DNA of 64,000 bases from Sporosarcina cascadiensis (GTDB lineage: Bacteria > Bacillota > Bacilli > Bacillales_A > Planococcaceae): NCBI RefSeq assembly GCF_009650995.1, contig NZ_WHVV01000005.1:1-64000 (forward strand), written 5' to 3'. Shown here in pieces: positions 30,182 to 39,534 of the stretch. Numbering within the stretch: the stretch's first letter is position 1; every line of letters starts with the position of its first letter. The position numbers were made by a program, and so were the translations under genes. The notes under the pieces are model-generated. The model was not told where the DNA came from, searched no databases, and saw only the letters and a program-made list of their open reading frames with translations.

Positions 30182-30223
30182 ATGAATTCACTCCTTAATT
30201 CATTCAGTATAGTATATTCAGGG

Positions 30224-30336
30224 TTGATGTTCCAATCAGGATATGATAATATATACTGATGTGAGTAATAGTAAAATTACTTACTCCTTGCCCGCTTGAA
30301 AAAGCAGGGCCCAAGTCCATAAGGAGGTGACTATTG
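30224..30336 (+). promoter_or_regulatory. rpsF promoter and 5' leader with ribosome-site-sequestering hairpin
   Basis: -35 TTGATG (30224-30229) and -10 TAATAT (30247-30252) are 17 nt apart. In the leader, ACTCCTT (30283-30289) is complementary to the ribosome site AAGGAGGT (30321-30328) and encloses a hairpin GCCCGCTT/AAGCAGGGC. This fits autoregulation by the S6:S18 complex, known for rpsF leaders; the exact protein-binding bulge was not verified. Confidence 0.65.
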
Positions 30337-30624
30337 ATGAGAAAGTACGAAATTATGTACATTATGCGCCCAACTCTTGAAGATGACGCGAAAAAAGCGT
30401 TGATTGAACGTTTTGACACTGTCCTAACTTCAAACGGTGGGGAAATCATCGAGTCGAAAGAGTGGGGCAAGCGCCGTCTTGCATACGAAATCGACGACCT
30501 GCGTGAAGGTTACTACCAGTTAGTAACACTTAACTCTGGTGCTGAAGCAATCGATGAATTTACACGTTTAGCGAATATCAATGAAGGTATCATCCGTCAT
30601 ATGGTAACTCGCGTTGACGCGTAA
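30337..30624 (+). CDS. rpsF: Ribosomal protein bS6
   Basis: A 95-residue 30S protein that forms a heterodimer with S18 on the platform. It begins [12 protein letters not shown] and contains [19 protein letters not shown], both invariant family blocks. The ATG at 30337 is six bases after AAGGAGGTGA; the TTG one codon earlier is rejected. It is first in the rpsF-ssb-rpsR operon, conserved in Firmicutes, which couples S6, S18 and single-strand-binding protein levels. Confidence 0.98.
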   Translation: MRKYEIMYIMRPTLEDDAKKALIERFDTVLTSNGGEIIESKEWGKRRLAYEIDDLREGYYQLVTLNSGAEAIDEFTRLANINEGIIRHMVTRVDA

Positions 30625-30673
30625 GCTGATATAAATTACTGAATTCTAAATGATGAGGGAGGTTTGATTCTGA

Positions 30674-31201
30674 ATGATAAACCGTGTCGTTTTAGTTGGT
30701 CGATTAACGAAAGATCCTGAGCTGAAGTATACACAGAGTGGTATTGCTGTGACTCGATTTACACTGGCAGTGAACCGTGCGTTCTCTAACCAGCAGGGTG
30801 AACGGGAAGCAGATTTTATCAGCTGTGTAGCTTGGCGTAAACAGGCTGAGAACATCGCGAATTACTTACGAAAAGGAAGTCTTGCCGGAGTAGATGGCCG
30901 TATTCAGACGGGCAGCTTTGAAGGACAGGACGGTAAGCGTGTTTACACGACAGAAGTTGTTGCGGACAGTACCCAGTTCCTTGAGCCGCGCAGTGCAAAT
31001 GCAAATCAAGAGCGGCAGCCGTCACCGTCTTACGGTGGAGGAGCGCCATCTTATAATAACGCACCTGCACAAGATCAAGGACAGGGCTACAATCAGCAAT
31101 CCTACCAACCAAGTCAGCAAAATATGACGCGTGTCGACAATGATCCATTCCAGCCGGGCGGCGGTCCAATCGAAGTAACAGATGACGACTTGCCATTCTG
31201 A
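30674..31201 (+). CDS. ssb: Single-stranded DNA-binding protein
   Basis: A 175-residue SSB. The OB fold spans about residues 1-105 ([37 protein letters not shown]). A Gly/Gln/Ser/Asn-rich flexible linker follows, and the C terminus ends in the acidic DDDLPF tip that binds RecG, PriA, RecO and other repair partners. GGGAGG precedes the ATG. It lies between rpsF and rpsR in the standard operon. Confidence 0.98.
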   Translation: MINRVVLVGRLTKDPELKYTQSGIAVTRFTLAVNRAFSNQQGEREADFISCVAWRKQAENIANYLRKGSLAGVDGRIQTGSFEGQDGKRVYTTEVVADSTQFLEPRSANANQERQPSPSYGGGAPSYNNAPAQDQGQGYNQQSYQPSQQNMTRVDNDPFQPGGGPIEVTDDDLPF

Positions 31202-31247
31202 TTGAAATAGATTTACGATTACGCAAACAGGAAGGAGGACAACAATT

Positions 31248-31484
31248 ATGGCACCACGTCGTGGAGGTCGCAAACGCCGTAAAGTTTGCTATTTCACTTC
31301 TAACAACATTACACACATCGACTATAAAGATGTAGATTTGTTGAAGAAGTTTATCTCTGAGCGCGGAAAGATGTTGCCTCGTCGAGTTACTGGTACAAGC
31401 GCTAAATACCAACGTAAATTGACGATCGCAATCAAACGTGCACGCATCATGGCACTTCTTCCGTTCGTAGCTGAAGAGCGGTAA
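31248..31484 (+). CDS. rpsR: Ribosomal protein bS18
   Basis: A 78-residue basic 30S protein, partner of S6. It begins [20 protein letters not shown] and has the conserved [19 protein letters not shown] and [20 protein letters not shown] blocks. GGAAGGAGG precedes the ATG. It has the zinc-independent form: only the single Cys of VCYF is present. It ends the operon, followed after 7 bp by a strong terminator. Confidence 0.98.
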   Translation: MAPRRGGRKRRKVCYFTSNNITHIDYKDVDLLKKFISERGKMLPRRVTGTSAKYQRKLTIAIKRARIMALLPFVAEER

Positions 31485-31491
31485 TATAGGA

Positions 31492-31527
31492 ACCGTCGCT
31501 GACATTTTAGTCAGTGGCGGTTTTTTT
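31492..31527 (+). terminator. rpsR terminator
   Basis: ACCGTCGCTGAC and GTCAGTGGCGGT form a 12-bp stem (one G-U), followed by seven T residues. Confidence 0.95.
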
Positions 31528-31539
31528 ATTTAAATGAAA

Positions 31540-31780
31540 ATGATCATACAACTACCCGCAATGATCATACACACAGCATCCGCGCTCAAACGGCTTGGCC
31601 AGCCGCTCATTCAGCACGTCCGCATGATCATAGAGGCATTACATGTGATCATTGACTATCGTTTCGTGATCATAGAACAAATGAAATCACCGGCCGCGCG
31701 CGTAACCCGGGTTTCCGCGCGCCAAACTCCGTCGCTGACGAACCAAAACACCACGCGTCCACACCAATCATAGTCTCAGT
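31540..31780 (+). repeat. 21-nt-period array B (TGATCATA units, then CGCGCCAAAA units)
   Basis: TGATCA occurs at 31541, 31562, 31625, 31646 and 31667, all in one 21-nt register; the two missing register positions, 31583 and 31604, both read CGCTCA. Each unit is (A/G)TGATCATA plus 12 variable bases. From 31697 a second series in the same period but shifted phase appears: CGCGCGTAAC (31697), CGCGCCAAAC (31718), CGAACCAAAA (31739), CACACCAATC (31760), the same motif as array A at 13150. The array starts 13 bp after the rpsR terminator. A frame reading heptads (MIIQLPA, MIIHTAS ...) runs through it without a ribosome site. Confidence 0.82.
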
Positions 31781-32035
31781 TCCTCCTATCAGACAGCTTG
31801 TCTGTGAAATGACAGCAGCAGACAGCACATTCTCAGCAGTTTAGAAAGTAGATGATTATTTGCCATTTAATTGGAATAATATACTGTCTCTACTTTTGTT
31901 TTCAGACCGAATCGTGATACAATTAGAAAGATGATATTAAAATTATTAGAGTGGTCAGAAACACTTCTTCTATCCGGAAGTATTTTTTGTTTTTCCTGAC
32001 GGCAGAAGCTGTAAATGAATTGAGGCGTGAACTTT
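31781..32035 (+). promoter_or_regulatory. Leader and probable promoter of the DUF2232-gdpP operon
   Basis: -35 TTGTTT (31896-31901) and -10 TACAAT (31918-31923), 16-nt spacer. Downstream, ACTTC/GAAGT followed by TTTTTTGTTTTT (about 31960-31995) could be an attenuator hairpin. The stretch 31781-31890 shows nothing I can assign. Confidence 0.55.
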
Positions 32036-32974
32036 ATGCATGATCAAGCAAGAAAAATAACGCATGGTGCCATGATGATTGCACTGTTCGCTATATTACT
32101 GGCACTTACGCTGTATGTGCCGATTTTTATTATTGTGACAGTACCGATGCTTCCTTTACCTGTCACTCTGTACCGTTTGCGCTATGACCGGACTTCAACA
32201 TTTGCAGTGATGGCGGCTATTGTTCTCATCAGCCTGATTATCGGCGGACCACTGTCTGTTCCGACAGCTATTGTAATGGCTTTGATCGGCTTAATTATTG
32301 GCGACACCATCCGCACAGGCAAATCAAAGCTCTACATATTCATGGCGACAGGATTGACGCTGCTGATTTCGCTCACTGTACTTTATCTCGGGACGGTCTG
32401 GTTAGTTAAAGTGAATCCCGTTGAACAGTTTATGGCAAGCTTTGGAACTGTGCAGCAGGAAGTGTTAAAGACCCTGTCAGATATGGGCAGTTCAACAAGA
32501 GATGTAGAAAAGATGGTAGCTGAATCAATTGCTTATTATCAAACGGTCGTTCCATCGCTGTTTATATTAGCTGTTTTTATCATGGGCTATCTGTTTGTCA
32601 TGCCGATTATGGCAATTGCTGCCCGATTACATTTTGAAGTGCCGAAGTTTGCTTCATTTACGAACATGCGTCTTCCATTTGCAACAGTTGCGGTTTATAT
32701 GGTGCTGCTATTGGTTTCTATTCTCACTCAGGCAGAGCAGGGAACTACATTCTATCTCATGGAAGCAAATGCCATTCTCATCTTTAGATTCTTATTCTTC
32801 ATGCAAGGTTTGGCGCTGATCTATTTTGCACTGCAAACGATGAAGATTTCAGGAATTGTCAAAGTACCGGCCACACTGCTTGCGATGTTCCTCAGTCCGT
32901 TCACTGTCATGCTCGGTGTGATCGATATCGCTATCAATGTACGTGCTTGGATAGCGAAAGACAAGAGAGGGTAG
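32036..32974 (+). CDS. yybS: DUF2232 membrane protein (YybS-like)
   Basis: A 312-residue polytopic membrane protein, about eight helices, with a Gly/Pro-rich loop GGPLSVPTAIVMALIGLIIG near residue 68 as in S-component-like transporters. DUF2232 proteins are always found just before gdpP in Bacillales; function is unknown. The ATG at 32036 is chosen, ten bases after GAGG; a GTG three codons upstream sits too close to that site. It ends 11 bp before gdpP. Confidence 0.85.
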   Translation: MHDQARKITHGAMMIALFAILLALTLYVPIFIIVTVPMLPLPVTLYRLRYDRTSTFAVMAAIVLISLIIGGPLSVPTAIVMALIGLIIGDTIRTGKSKLYIFMATGLTLLISLTVLYLGTVWLVKVNPVEQFMASFGTVQQEVLKTLSDMGSSTRDVEKMVAESIAYYQTVVPSLFILAVFIMGYLFVMPIMAIAARLHFEVPKFASFTNMRLPFATVAVYMVLLLVSILTQAEQGTTFYLMEANAILIFRFLFFMQGLALIYFALQTMKISGIVKVPATLLAMFLSPFTVMLGVIDIAINVRAWIAKDKRG

Positions 32975-32985
32975 GAGATGAAATA

Positions 32986-34962
32986 TTGAATTTATTTTAT
33001 AAAAAACGGGCGGTTCGAATACCGTTGGCACTTCTCTCTCTTCTTGGGGGAGTAAGTGCCGTGCTGCTGATGCTGTTCCAATTTTGGGTAGGGCTATTTT
33101 TTGCAGTCGGTTATGCCCTTGCTTTGGGAATGGCCTGGAAATTGGAGAATGACAGCTATCAAGAAACTGAAAAGTATATTGAAACGCTGTCCTATCGAAT
33201 GAAAAGGGTCGGAGAAGAAGCATTATTGGAACTGCCTATCGGAATTATTCTGCTCAATGACAAACATCAAGTCGAATGGGTGAATCCATTCATTTCCTCT
33301 ATCTTTCCGGGTGAATCGTGGATCGGCACGGATCTGTATGATATGAATGAAGATTTCCGGCAAGTAACGAAAGAGGATAATGACCAGGACATCATCATTC
33401 TCAATGGACGTTCTTACAAGGTGTACTACAAGCCGGAAGAAAAACTACTCTATCTATTCGACGTTACAGAACGTGTGAAGATCCAGTCACTTTATTATGC
33501 TGACCGGACGACCATTGGAATTTTGCTGGTCGATAACTACGATGAACTGTCACAGACGATGGATGACCAGACCAGAAGTCAGATGAACTCCCTGATTACG
33601 TCTCTCGTGAATGAATGGGCAGATGAATATGGTATTTTCGTAAAACGTATTTCATCCGAGCGTTTCTTGGCAGTCTTCAATGAAGAAACGCTGGAGCAAT
33701 TGGAGAAAACTAAGTTTGCGCTGCTGGATACGATACGTGAGAATACAGCTAAACACACGGCACCGCTAACCTTGAGTATCGGGGTAGGGACAGGCACAAC
33801 GTCTCTCACAGAGCTCGGTGAACTGGCTCAGTCCAGTCTGGATTTGGTTCTTGGACGCGGAGGAGACCAGGTGGCCATTAAACACCACGACGGCAAGCTG
33901 AAGTTTTTCGGCGGGAAGACCAATCCTGTTGAAAAACGAACGAGGGTGAGAGCACGAGTGATCTCACATGCGCTGCGCGACTTGATCCAAGGCAGTGACC
34001 GGGTGTTTGTCATGGGCCACAAAATGCCCGATATGGATGCGATCGGCGCCTCGATTGGTGTGCGCAAGATGGCGCGTATGAACGGAGTAGAAGGCTATGT
34101 GGTTGTAAACTTCAATGAGCTGGATGCCAGTGTCAACCGTTTGATGGATGAGGTTCAAAAAGACGAAGAGCTGTACAATCATATGCTTATGCCGGATGAA
34201 GCGCTGGAATTGATGACAGACCGTTCATTAGTCGTCATTGCCGACACACATAAACCGAGTATGGTCATCGACGAACGAGTGCTGGACAAGGCTCAGAAGG
34301 TCGTTCTCATTGACCACCATCGCCGGGGAGAAGAGTTTATTAATAATACGGTGCTCGTTTATATGGAGCCGTATGCATCTTCTACAGCAGAATTGGTCAC
34401 GGAGCTGCTGGAATATCAGCCGAAGAATGAAAAACTGACAATGCTTGAATCGACAGCGATGCTTGCAGGGATTGTGGTCGATACGAAAAGCTTCACGCTG
34501 AGAACCGGTGCGCGGACATTCGAAGCAGCTTCTTATCTGCGGACAAATGGAGCGGACACCGTAATGGTTCAGAGACTGCTGAAGGAAGATATTGAGACGT
34601 ACATTGAACGCTCTAAATTAATTGAAACCGTAGAATTTGCAGGAGATGGAGAAATTGCGATCGCGAAGGGCAATTCCGGAGTGATTCATAGCTCCGTACT
34701 CATCGCACAGACCGCAGATATTCTTCTGACAATGCAGGGCATTTCCGCATCGTTCGTTGTCGCACAGCGCAATGATGGAAAAGTCGGCATCAGTGCGCGG
34801 TCACTTGGTGAGTTGAATGTACAAGTTATTATGGAAGACTTGGGCGGCGGAGGCCATCTGACAAATGCGGCGTGTCAATTACAAGCAGCGTCAGTGGAGG
34901 AAGCGGTCGATATGTTAAGAAATACATTAAATCAATACGTGGAGAGGGGAAATGAAGGATGA
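32986..34962 (+). CDS. gdpP: Cyclic di-AMP phosphodiesterase GdpP (YybT)
   Basis: A 658-residue membrane-anchored enzyme that hydrolyses c-di-AMP. There are two N-terminal helices (about 10-50), a PAS-like haem-binding domain (about 80-150), a degenerate GGDEF domain (about 170-310) and a DHH/DHHA1 phosphodiesterase module. Catalytic elements visible are [30 protein letters not shown] and [12 protein letters not shown]. The start is the TTG at 32986, eight bases after GGAG; this gives the usual length (B. subtilis 659). It overlaps rplI by 4 bp. Loss of GdpP raises beta-lactam tolerance in Firmicutes. Confidence 0.96.
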   Translation: MNLFYKKRAVRIPLALLSLLGGVSAVLLMLFQFWVGLFFAVGYALALGMAWKLENDSYQETEKYIETLSYRMKRVGEEALLELPIGIILLNDKHQVEWVNPFISSIFPGESWIGTDLYDMNEDFRQVTKEDNDQDIIILNGRSYKVYYKPEEKLLYLFDVTERVKIQSLYYADRTTIGILLVDNYDELSQTMDDQTRSQMNSLITSLVNEWADEYGIFVKRISSERFLAVFNEETLEQLEKTKFALLDTIRENTAKHTAPLTLSIGVGTGTTSLTELGELAQSSLDLVLGRGGDQVAIKHHDGKLKFFGGKTNPVEKRTRVRARVISHALRDLIQGSDRVFVMGHKMPDMDAIGASIGVRKMARMNGVEGYVVVNFNELDASVNRLMDEVQKDEELYNHMLMPDEALELMTDRSLVVIADTHKPSMVIDERVLDKAQKVVLIDHHRRGEEFINNTVLVYMEPYASSTAELVTELLEYQPKNEKLTMLESTAMLAGIVVDTKSFTLRTGARTFEAASYLRTNGADTVMVQRLLKEDIETYIERSKLIETVEFAGDGEIAIAKGNSGVIHSSVLIAQTADILLTMQGISASFVVAQRNDGKVGISARSLGELNVQVIMEDLGGGGHLTNAACQLQAASVEEAVDMLRNTLNQYVERGNEG

Positions 34963-35405
34963 AAGTGATTTTCTTGCAGGACGTTAAAGGAAAAGGTAAA
35001 AAAGGCGAAGTGAAAGAAGTATCAACAGGCTACGCGCAGAACTTTTTATTGAAAAACAATATGGCGATTGAAGCTACAGCAGCGAGTATGAGCCAGCTGG
35101 AAGGTCAGAAAAATCGCCAGAAAAAAGATGCAGCGGCTGAATTGGCTGAAGCGAAAGAACTGAAAGAAACGATTGAGAAGCTGACAGTGGAACTGAAAGC
35201 AAAGTCTGGTGAAGGCGGCCGCCTCTTTGGCTCCATCACATCCAAACAAATTGGACAGGCGCTGGAAAAGCAGCACAAGATTAAAGTGGACCGCCGTAAA
35301 ATGGAATTGCCTGACGCAATCCGTGCACTTGGTTTCACGAATGTACCGATTAAATTGCACCCTGATGTAACTGCAACGTTAAAAGTACAGGTTACAGAAG
35401 AATGA
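34959..35405 (+). CDS. rplI: Ribosomal protein bL9
   Basis: A 148-residue 50S protein with two globular ends joined by a long helix. The N-terminal RNA-binding domain has the L9 signature [20 protein letters not shown]; the helix (about 45-75) is Lys/Glu/Ala-rich; the C-terminal domain includes [29 protein letters not shown] precedes the ATG, which overlaps the gdpP stop. It is followed after 15 bp by dnaC, the conserved order. Confidence 0.98.
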   Translation: MKVIFLQDVKGKGKKGEVKEVSTGYAQNFLLKNNMAIEATAASMSQLEGQKNRQKKDAAAELAEAKELKETIEKLTVELKAKSGEGGRLFGSITSKQIGQALEKQHKIKVDRRKMELPDAIRALGFTNVPIKLHPDVTATLKVQVTEE

Positions 35406-35420
35406 TAAGGAGATAATAGC

Positions 35421-36776
35421 TTGGACCAGATGATCGAGCGCACGCCTCCCCATAACAATGAAGCTGAACAGTCGGTCATCGGGGCTATATTTTTAGAACC
35501 GCAGGCACTGATTACCGCATCGGAAATTTTACTGCCGGAAGACTTTTACCGGATTGCCCATAAAAAGATATTCGAAACGATGCTGGTGCTAAGCGATAAA
35601 GGACAGCCGATTGACCTGGTGACCATCACCGAAGAATTAAAGGTGAAAAATGAGCTTGAGGATGTCGGAGGAATCTCCTATTTAGCCGAGCTCGCGAATG
35701 CAGTTCCGACGGCTGCGAATATTGTTCATTATGCAAATATTGTAGAAGAGAAGTCTTTACTGCGCCGTCTAATCCGTGTGGCAACCGGCATTGTCGAAGA
35801 CGGCTATACACGGGAAGACGAAGTCGAAGCGCTGCTCGGTGAAGCCGAAAAAAAGATGATGGAAGTATCCAACCGGAAAAACGCAGGAGACTTCCGTCAT
35901 ATCAAGGACGTTTTAGTAGAAACATATGACAACATCGAATTGCTGCATACCCGTAAAGGTGAGGTTACAGGAATACCGACGGGTTTCCGTGATCTTGATA
36001 AGATTACAGCGGGTTTCCAGCGCAATGATTTGATTATCGTGGCGGCGCGTCCGTCTGTCGGTAAGACGGCATTCGCTTTGAATGTCGCACAGAACGTTGC
36101 GACGAAGACTGATGAAAATGTTGCGATCTTCAGTCTCGAGATGGGAGCAGAACAGCTCGTCATGCGTATGCTATGTGCAGAAGGCAACATCGATGCGCAG
36201 GTGCTGCGTACCGGAAATCTGGAAGCGGATGACTGGCGTAAACTGACGATGGCGATGGGCTCACTGTCTAACGCAGGAATCTTCATTGACGACAGTCCGG
36301 GTATTCGAATCAATGAAATCCGTTCGAAATGCCGCCGGCTGCAGCAGGAGCACGGGCTCGGCATGATTATGATCGACTATTTGCAGCTCATTATGGGAAG
36401 TGGGCGCGGCAGTGATAACCGTCAGCAGGAAGTTTCCGAGATTTCCCGTTCATTGAAGGCACTGGCCCGTGAATTGAAAATACCTGTCATTGCACTTTCG
36501 CAGCTTTCACGGGGTGTGGAGCAGCGGCAGGATAAGCGGCCGATGATGTCCGACTTGCGGGAATCGGGAAGTATTGAGCAGGACGCCGATATTGTATCGT
36601 TTCTATACCGGGAAGATTATTACGATAAAGAAACCGAAATGCAGAACATGATTGAAATCATCATCGCGAAGCAGCGTAATGGTCCGACTGGCACGGTCAC
36701 TTTGGCATTTGCGAAGGAATATAATAAGTTCTTGAATATTGATTGGAGCCAGCATGAAGGCCCACCGTCATTTTAA
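35421..36776 (+). CDS. dnaC: Replicative DNA helicase (DnaB family)
   Basis: A 451-residue hexameric helicase, DnaC in B. subtilis nomenclature. The N-terminal domain (1-150) starts PPHNNEAEQSVIGAIFLEP. The RecA-like motor has Walker A ARPSVGKTAFALN, Walker B GMIMIDYLQLI, and DLRESGSIEQDADIV of motif H4. The start is TTG at 35421, eight bases after AAGGAG. Downstream, purA is missing: in B. subtilis dnaC is followed by purA before walR, whereas here the terminator and the walR leader follow directly. Confidence 0.97.
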   Translation: MDQMIERTPPHNNEAEQSVIGAIFLEPQALITASEILLPEDFYRIAHKKIFETMLVLSDKGQPIDLVTITEELKVKNELEDVGGISYLAELANAVPTAANIVHYANIVEEKSLLRRLIRVATGIVEDGYTREDEVEALLGEAEKKMMEVSNRKNAGDFRHIKDVLVETYDNIELLHTRKGEVTGIPTGFRDLDKITAGFQRNDLIIVAARPSVGKTAFALNVAQNVATKTDENVAIFSLEMGAEQLVMRMLCAEGNIDAQVLRTGNLEADDWRKLTMAMGSLSNAGIFIDDSPGIRINEIRSKCRRLQQEHGLGMIMIDYLQLIMGSGRGSDNRQQEVSEISRSLKALARELKIPVIALSQLSRGVEQRQDKRPMMSDLRESGSIEQDADIVSFLYREDYYDKETEMQNMIEIIIAKQRNGPTGTVTLAFAKEYNKFLNIDWSQHEGPPSF

Positions 36777-36780
36777 ACGG

Positions 36781-36825
36781 CAACACTTCCTTTTCTATGG
36801 ACGTAGAAAAGGAAGTGTTGTTTTT
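36781..36825 (+). terminator. dnaC terminator
   Basis: CAACACTTCCTTTTCTA and TAGAAAAGGAAGTGTTG form a perfect 17-bp stem, followed by TTTTT. Confidence 0.96.
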
Positions 36826-36844
36826 CGACATGAATCGGGAAAAT

Positions 36845-36858
36845 ATTCCCCGGGAAAT
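36845..36858. promoter_or_regulatory. Noc-binding site (NBS)-like palindrome
   Basis: ATTCCCCGGGAAAT differs at one base from the Noc consensus ATTTCCCGGGAAAT. It is the only such match I found in the window and lies between dnaC and walR. Confidence 0.75.
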
Positions 36859-36993
36859 AACACCAAGTGGAAACTACTTGAAAAAAGTGCGAAGTGGCGG
36901 TAATCGTGATAGAGTTAAAAGATATGAAAAGAACTTTTTTGATTGCTAGCTGTCTATAAAACGACTGCCTATATGGCGGGAAAGGAACAAATC

Positions 36994-37704
36994 ATGCAAA
37001 ACAAAACCATATTTATAGTAGATGATGAAAAGCCCATCGCAGACATAATAGAATTCAACTTAAAAAAGGAGGGTTTCACAGTATTTTGCGCATATGACGG
37101 AGAAGACGCCATCAATCGCGTAGAAGAAATCCAGCCGGACCTCATGCTGCTCGATATCATGCTGCCGAAACGCGACGGAATGGAAGTATGCCGCGAAGTG
37201 CGGAAGAAGTATGACTTTCCCATCATTATGCTGACGGCTAAGGATTCCGAGATTGATAAGGTGCTCGGCCTTGAACTTGGAGCAGATGATTACGTAACAA
37301 AACCATTCGGAACACGTGAATTGATTGCACGAGTGAAAGCAAACCTGCGCCGTCATGCAAGAACCCTCGAAGAAGATAAAGAGGAAGCAACAAATGATAT
37401 TACAGTCGGCCAGCTCATTATACAGCCGGATGCTTACTTCGTACAAAAGCGCGGTGAAACGATTGAGCTGACACATCGTGAATTCGAATTACTCTTTTAC
37501 CTGGCCAAACATATCGGACAAGTTATGACACGTGAGCATTTGCTGCAGACTGTTTGGGGCTATGATTACTTTGGAGACGTACGGACGGTTGATGTAACAA
37601 TCCGCCGTTTGCGTGAAAAAATTGAAGACACGCCGAGCCATCCGAGCTGGATCGTGACAAGACGGGGCGTAGGGTATTATCTGCGCGATCCGGAACAGGA
37701 GTAA
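36994..37704 (+). CDS. walR: Response regulator WalR (YycF)
   Basis: A 236-residue OmpR-type regulator of cell-wall metabolism. The receiver domain has the acidic pair in [11 protein letters not shown], phosphoacceptor Asp in [14 protein letters not shown] and the TKPF lysine. The winged-helix DNA-binding domain (about 135-233) includes [20 protein letters not shown] and [20 protein letters not shown]. The ATG at 36994 is chosen, with AAAGGAA upstream and the family N terminus [12 protein letters not shown]; the longer frame from 36943 adds 17 residues not found in the family. It heads walRKHIJ-htrA. Confidence 0.97.
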   Translation: MQNKTIFIVDDEKPIADIIEFNLKKEGFTVFCAYDGEDAINRVEEIQPDLMLLDIMLPKRDGMEVCREVRKKYDFPIIMLTAKDSEIDKVLGLELGADDYVTKPFGTRELIARVKANLRRHARTLEEDKEEATNDITVGQLIIQPDAYFVQKRGETIELTHREFELLFYLAKHIGQVMTREHLLQTVWGYDYFGDVRTVDVTIRRLREKIEDTPSHPSWIVTRRGVGYYLRDPEQE

Positions 37705-37710
37705 ACCGCT

Positions 37711-39534
37711 ATGCAGAAAGTCGGTTTTTTTCGGTCAATTCATGTCAAGTTCGTATTGATTTATGTACTGCTAATTCTTGTTTCCATGCAGATTATCGGG
37801 CTGTACTTTGCTCGCGAGCTGGACCAGAGGCTGAAAGAGAATTTTATGAACTCGATTGTAGACCGGATGAATCTCGTGGAGTTCAGTGTACGGGAAGAAA
37901 TTACGAAAAAGCGTATGGACAGTGATCCGACACCTGAACAAAGCCTGAAAAACGTTCTGGCCGAGTTTACTTCGGATGACATCATTGAGATCCGGGCAAT
38001 CAATAATAAATATCGTATTTTAGCCACCTCTTCATATGAAAATCAAACCCGGGTCGGTCAGCATTCTACCGATGAAAGCGTAAAAAAGTCCATCACTTCT
38101 GAACAAATACAAGATGTCATTAGAATCGATCGGCAATCACGTAATCACGTGCTGTCATTGGCCAAACCAATATTTGACGGAGATGAAGTGATCGGATCGC
38201 TTTATGTAGACGCGAATATCGAAACCGTTTTCAGGCAGATTGAACAGATTAATGGAATATTGGCGAAAGGCGCTGCTGTCTCGCTGACTATTACCATTAT
38301 CGTAGGAATTTTCATTGCCCGGACCTTTACACGGCCGATTTCGGATATGCGGAGGCAGGCACAGGCGATGGCGAGCGGAAACTTTATGCGGAAAGTAAAA
38401 GTCTACGGAACAGATGAAATGGGTCAGCTGGCGATTGCGTTCAACCATCTGACCAATCAGCTGCAGGAGTCGCAGTCCACGACTGAAAGTGAAAGGCGAA
38501 AGTTGGCCTCCGTTCTCGAAAATATGACAGACGGAGTCATCTCAACGGATCGCAGGGGACGGGTCAGTCTGATCAATGACTCAGCTCTGCAGATGCTTGA
38601 TATGACGACCGATCTTGTGATTAACCGCCCGATCGCCAGTATTCTGGGCATTGAATCAGAGTATACATTTGAAGAATTGATTCAGGTTAAAGAATCGATT
38701 CCGCTGGATTTCAGTACAGAAGAGCAATCCTATATCCTGCGTGCGACCATTTCCGTTACACAGCGGGAAACCGGCTTCGTCAACGGCCTGATTGTTGTGC
38801 TGCATGATAATACCGAGCAGGAAAAGATTGATATGGAACGGCGTGAATTCGTCTCGAACGTATCGCACGAATTACGAACCCCGCTGACGACCATGCGCAG
38901 TTATTTGGATGCACTCGCCGAAGGTGCCTGGAGAAACGAAGAAATTGCGCCGAATTTCCTGAGTGTGACACAAAACGAAACCGAGCGGATGATCCGTCTG
39001 GTAAACGACTTGCTGAAACTTTCGAGAATGGACAGCAAAGAGTATGAGCTCAACAAGGAGTATGTAGAGTTCAATCGCTTCTTCAATGCAGTCATCGAAA
39101 GATTTGAGTTTTCAAAATCGCAAAATGTCCGCTTTGCACGCAATCTGTACTCAAGCAGCCTGTTCGTTGAAATCGATACCGATAAGCTGACACAGGTGCT
39201 TGATAATATTATTTCTAATGCATTGAAATACTCACCTGACGGCGGCGAAGTGCGCTTTGGCGTAACCGTTTCGGGCGATTATATTAAAGTAATGATTTCT
39301 GACGATGGCATGGGAATTCCAAAATCCAACGTCAACCGCATTTTCGATCGTTTTTACCGGGCAGACAGAGCCCGTTCCCGCGCACTTGGCGGAACAGGTC
39401 TTGGACTTGCGATTGCAAAAGAAATGATTACGGCACATAAAGGAGATATTTGGGCTCAGAGTGAGGAAGGGAAAGGAACAACGATTTTCTTCACGCTTCC
39501 ATTTGAACAACAAGAGGACGGTGAATGGGATTGA
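37711..39534 (+). CDS. walK: Sensor histidine kinase WalK (YycG)
   Basis: A 607-residue essential kinase. Two membrane helices (about 10-30 and 183-203) bracket an extracellular Cache/PAS-like sensor. HAMP (about 205-257), a cytoplasmic PAS (about 262-370), HisKA with the phosphorylated His in VSHELRTPLTTM, and a HATPase domain with NIISNALKYSPDG, DDGMGIP and GGTGLGLAI follow. AGGAG precedes the ATG, six bases after walR. It phosphorylates WalR in response to lipid-II/peptidoglycan status and interacts with WalH and WalI through its membrane helices. Confidence 0.97.
   Translation: MQKVGFFRSIHVKFVLIYVLLILVSMQIIGLYFARELDQRLKENFMNSIVDRMNLVEFSVREEITKKRMDSDPTPEQSLKNVLAEFTSDDIIEIRAINNKYRILATSSYENQTRVGQHSTDESVKKSITSEQIQDVIRIDRQSRNHVLSLAKPIFDGDEVIGSLYVDANIETVFRQIEQINGILAKGAAVSLTITIIVGIFIARTFTRPISDMRRQAQAMASGNFMRKVKVYGTDEMGQLAIAFNHLTNQLQESQSTTESERRKLASVLENMTDGVISTDRRGRVSLINDSALQMLDMTTDLVINRPIASILGIESEYTFEELIQVKESIPLDFSTEEQSYILRATISVTQRETGFVNGLIVVLHDNTEQEKIDMERREFVSNVSHELRTPLTTMRSYLDALAEGAWRNEEIAPNFLSVTQNETERMIRLVNDLLKLSRMDSKEYELNKEYVEFNRFFNAVIERFEFSKSQNVRFARNLYSSSLFVEIDTDKLTQVLDNIISNALKYSPDGGEVRFGVTVSGDYIKVMISDDGMGIPKSNVNRIFDRFYRADRARSRALGGTGLGLAIAKEMITAHKGDIWAQSEEGKGTTIFFTLPFEQQEDGEWD

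Noticed and set aside
30819..31505. 228-codon minus-strand frame over ssb and rpsR
   Set aside because: Antisense to two highly conserved genes; sequence composition is that of a shadow.
31534..31773. 79-codon open frame through array B
   Set aside because: Begins directly after the rpsR terminator with no ribosome site; the periodic peptide is a by-product of the 21-nt repeats.
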